In this document: positions 5,581 to 5,740 of the stretch, one piece after another
How the letters are laid out: each line of letters begins with the position of its first letter
Numbering within the stretch: position 1 is the stretch's first letter
From: Trueperaceae bacterium
Lineage (GTDB): Bacteria; Deinococcota; Deinococci; Deinococcales; Trueperaceae
Direction: 5' to 3'
Length of the DNA: 5,740 bases
Assembly: GCA_024636105.1 (NCBI GenBank)
Contig: JAGXHO010000250.1
Coordinates: 1-5,740 of the forward strand
Notes under the pieces: generated by a model
What the model saw: only the letters and a program-made list of their open reading frames with translations
Told to the model about the DNA's origin: nothing
Databases searched by the model: none
Made by a program: the position numbers and the translations under genes

Positions 5581-5740
5581 CTACTCCTGGATTCCCGTCA
5601 CGACGCCCGCACCCACCGTACGACCACCCTCACGAATCGCGAAACGAAGACCCTCCTCCATCGCAATCGGCTTAATCAACTCCACCGACAACTCCACATT
5701 ATCCCCCGGCATCACCATCTCCACATCCGACGGCAACGTA
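5581..5740 (-). CDS. tuf: Elongation factor Tu, C-terminal 52 residues (5' part beyond window)
   Basis: EF-Tu delivers aminoacyl-tRNA to the ribosomal A site. Only the end of beta-barrel domain III is in the window. I see [19 protein letters not shown] and then [20 protein letters not shown], followed by TGIQE and a TAG stop. The block [16 protein letters not shown] is diagnostic. The end TGIQE differs from the common TKIxE-type ends. Codon use is unlike the neighbours: of 52 codons, 33 end in G, 14 in T, only 4 in C and 1 in A, whereas 20 of the first 52 rpoB codons end in C. Two terminator-like hairpins follow it, so it is probably not simply cotranscribed with rpmG. Confidence 0.97.
   Translation of the reverse strand, partial: TLPSDVEMVMPGDNVELSVELIKPIAMEEGLRFAIREGGRTVGAGVVTGIQE

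Overview
The window is a high-GC bacterial stretch (very GC-rich third codon positions) carrying one continuous block of translation and transcription genes, all on the minus strand. In transcription order, from high to low coordinates, it reads tuf (3' end only), rpmG, secE, nusG, rplK, rplA, rplJ, rplL, rpoB (5' part only). No plus-strand gene, tRNA, mobile element or CRISPR array is supported. The long plus-strand open frames are antisense shadows of rpoB and the ribosomal protein genes.

Organism: compared from memory, the proteins look most like Thermus/Deinococcus. RpoB has the K-D-Q-x-N-P-L-S-x-L-R-H-K-R-R-I-S form of the rifampicin region and the I-N-G-A-D-R-V-I-V-S-Q-I-H-R-S-P-G-V-Y-F block. 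NusG begins [14 protein letters not shown]33 begins [21 protein letters not shown] therefore suggest a member of the Deinococcota or a related deep lineage. This is an inference without database support. Known Thermus and Deinococcus genomes, as I recall them, keep rpoBC apart from rplJL, whereas here they are adjacent.

Layout: 5581-5740 is the end of EF-Tu. 5391-5580 holds two GC-rich hairpins behind tuf, a probable extended -10 promoter and the rpmG leader. 4430-5390 carries rpmG-secE-nusG (L33, the SecE translocon subunit, the NusG elongation factor). 3245-4361 carries rplK-rplA (L11, L1), overlapping by 8 nt, behind a hairpin spacer. 3037-3244 is an L10 leader, the autoregulatory RNA bound by the L10-L12 complex. 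2121-3036 is rplJ-rplL (L10, L7/L12), one base apart. 1714-2120 is a 407-base spacer with several hairpins. 1-1707 encodes the first 569 residues of RNA polymerase beta.

Together the genes make stalk and L1-stalk proteins of the large ribosomal subunit, a translation factor, a transcription elongation factor and core RNA polymerase. The content is a classic conserved operon, and I see no previously undescribed system. The points worth a second look are the retained rplL-rpoB linkage, the loss of one zinc-ligand cysteine in L33, the unusual codon use of tuf, and the RNA structures in every long spacer.
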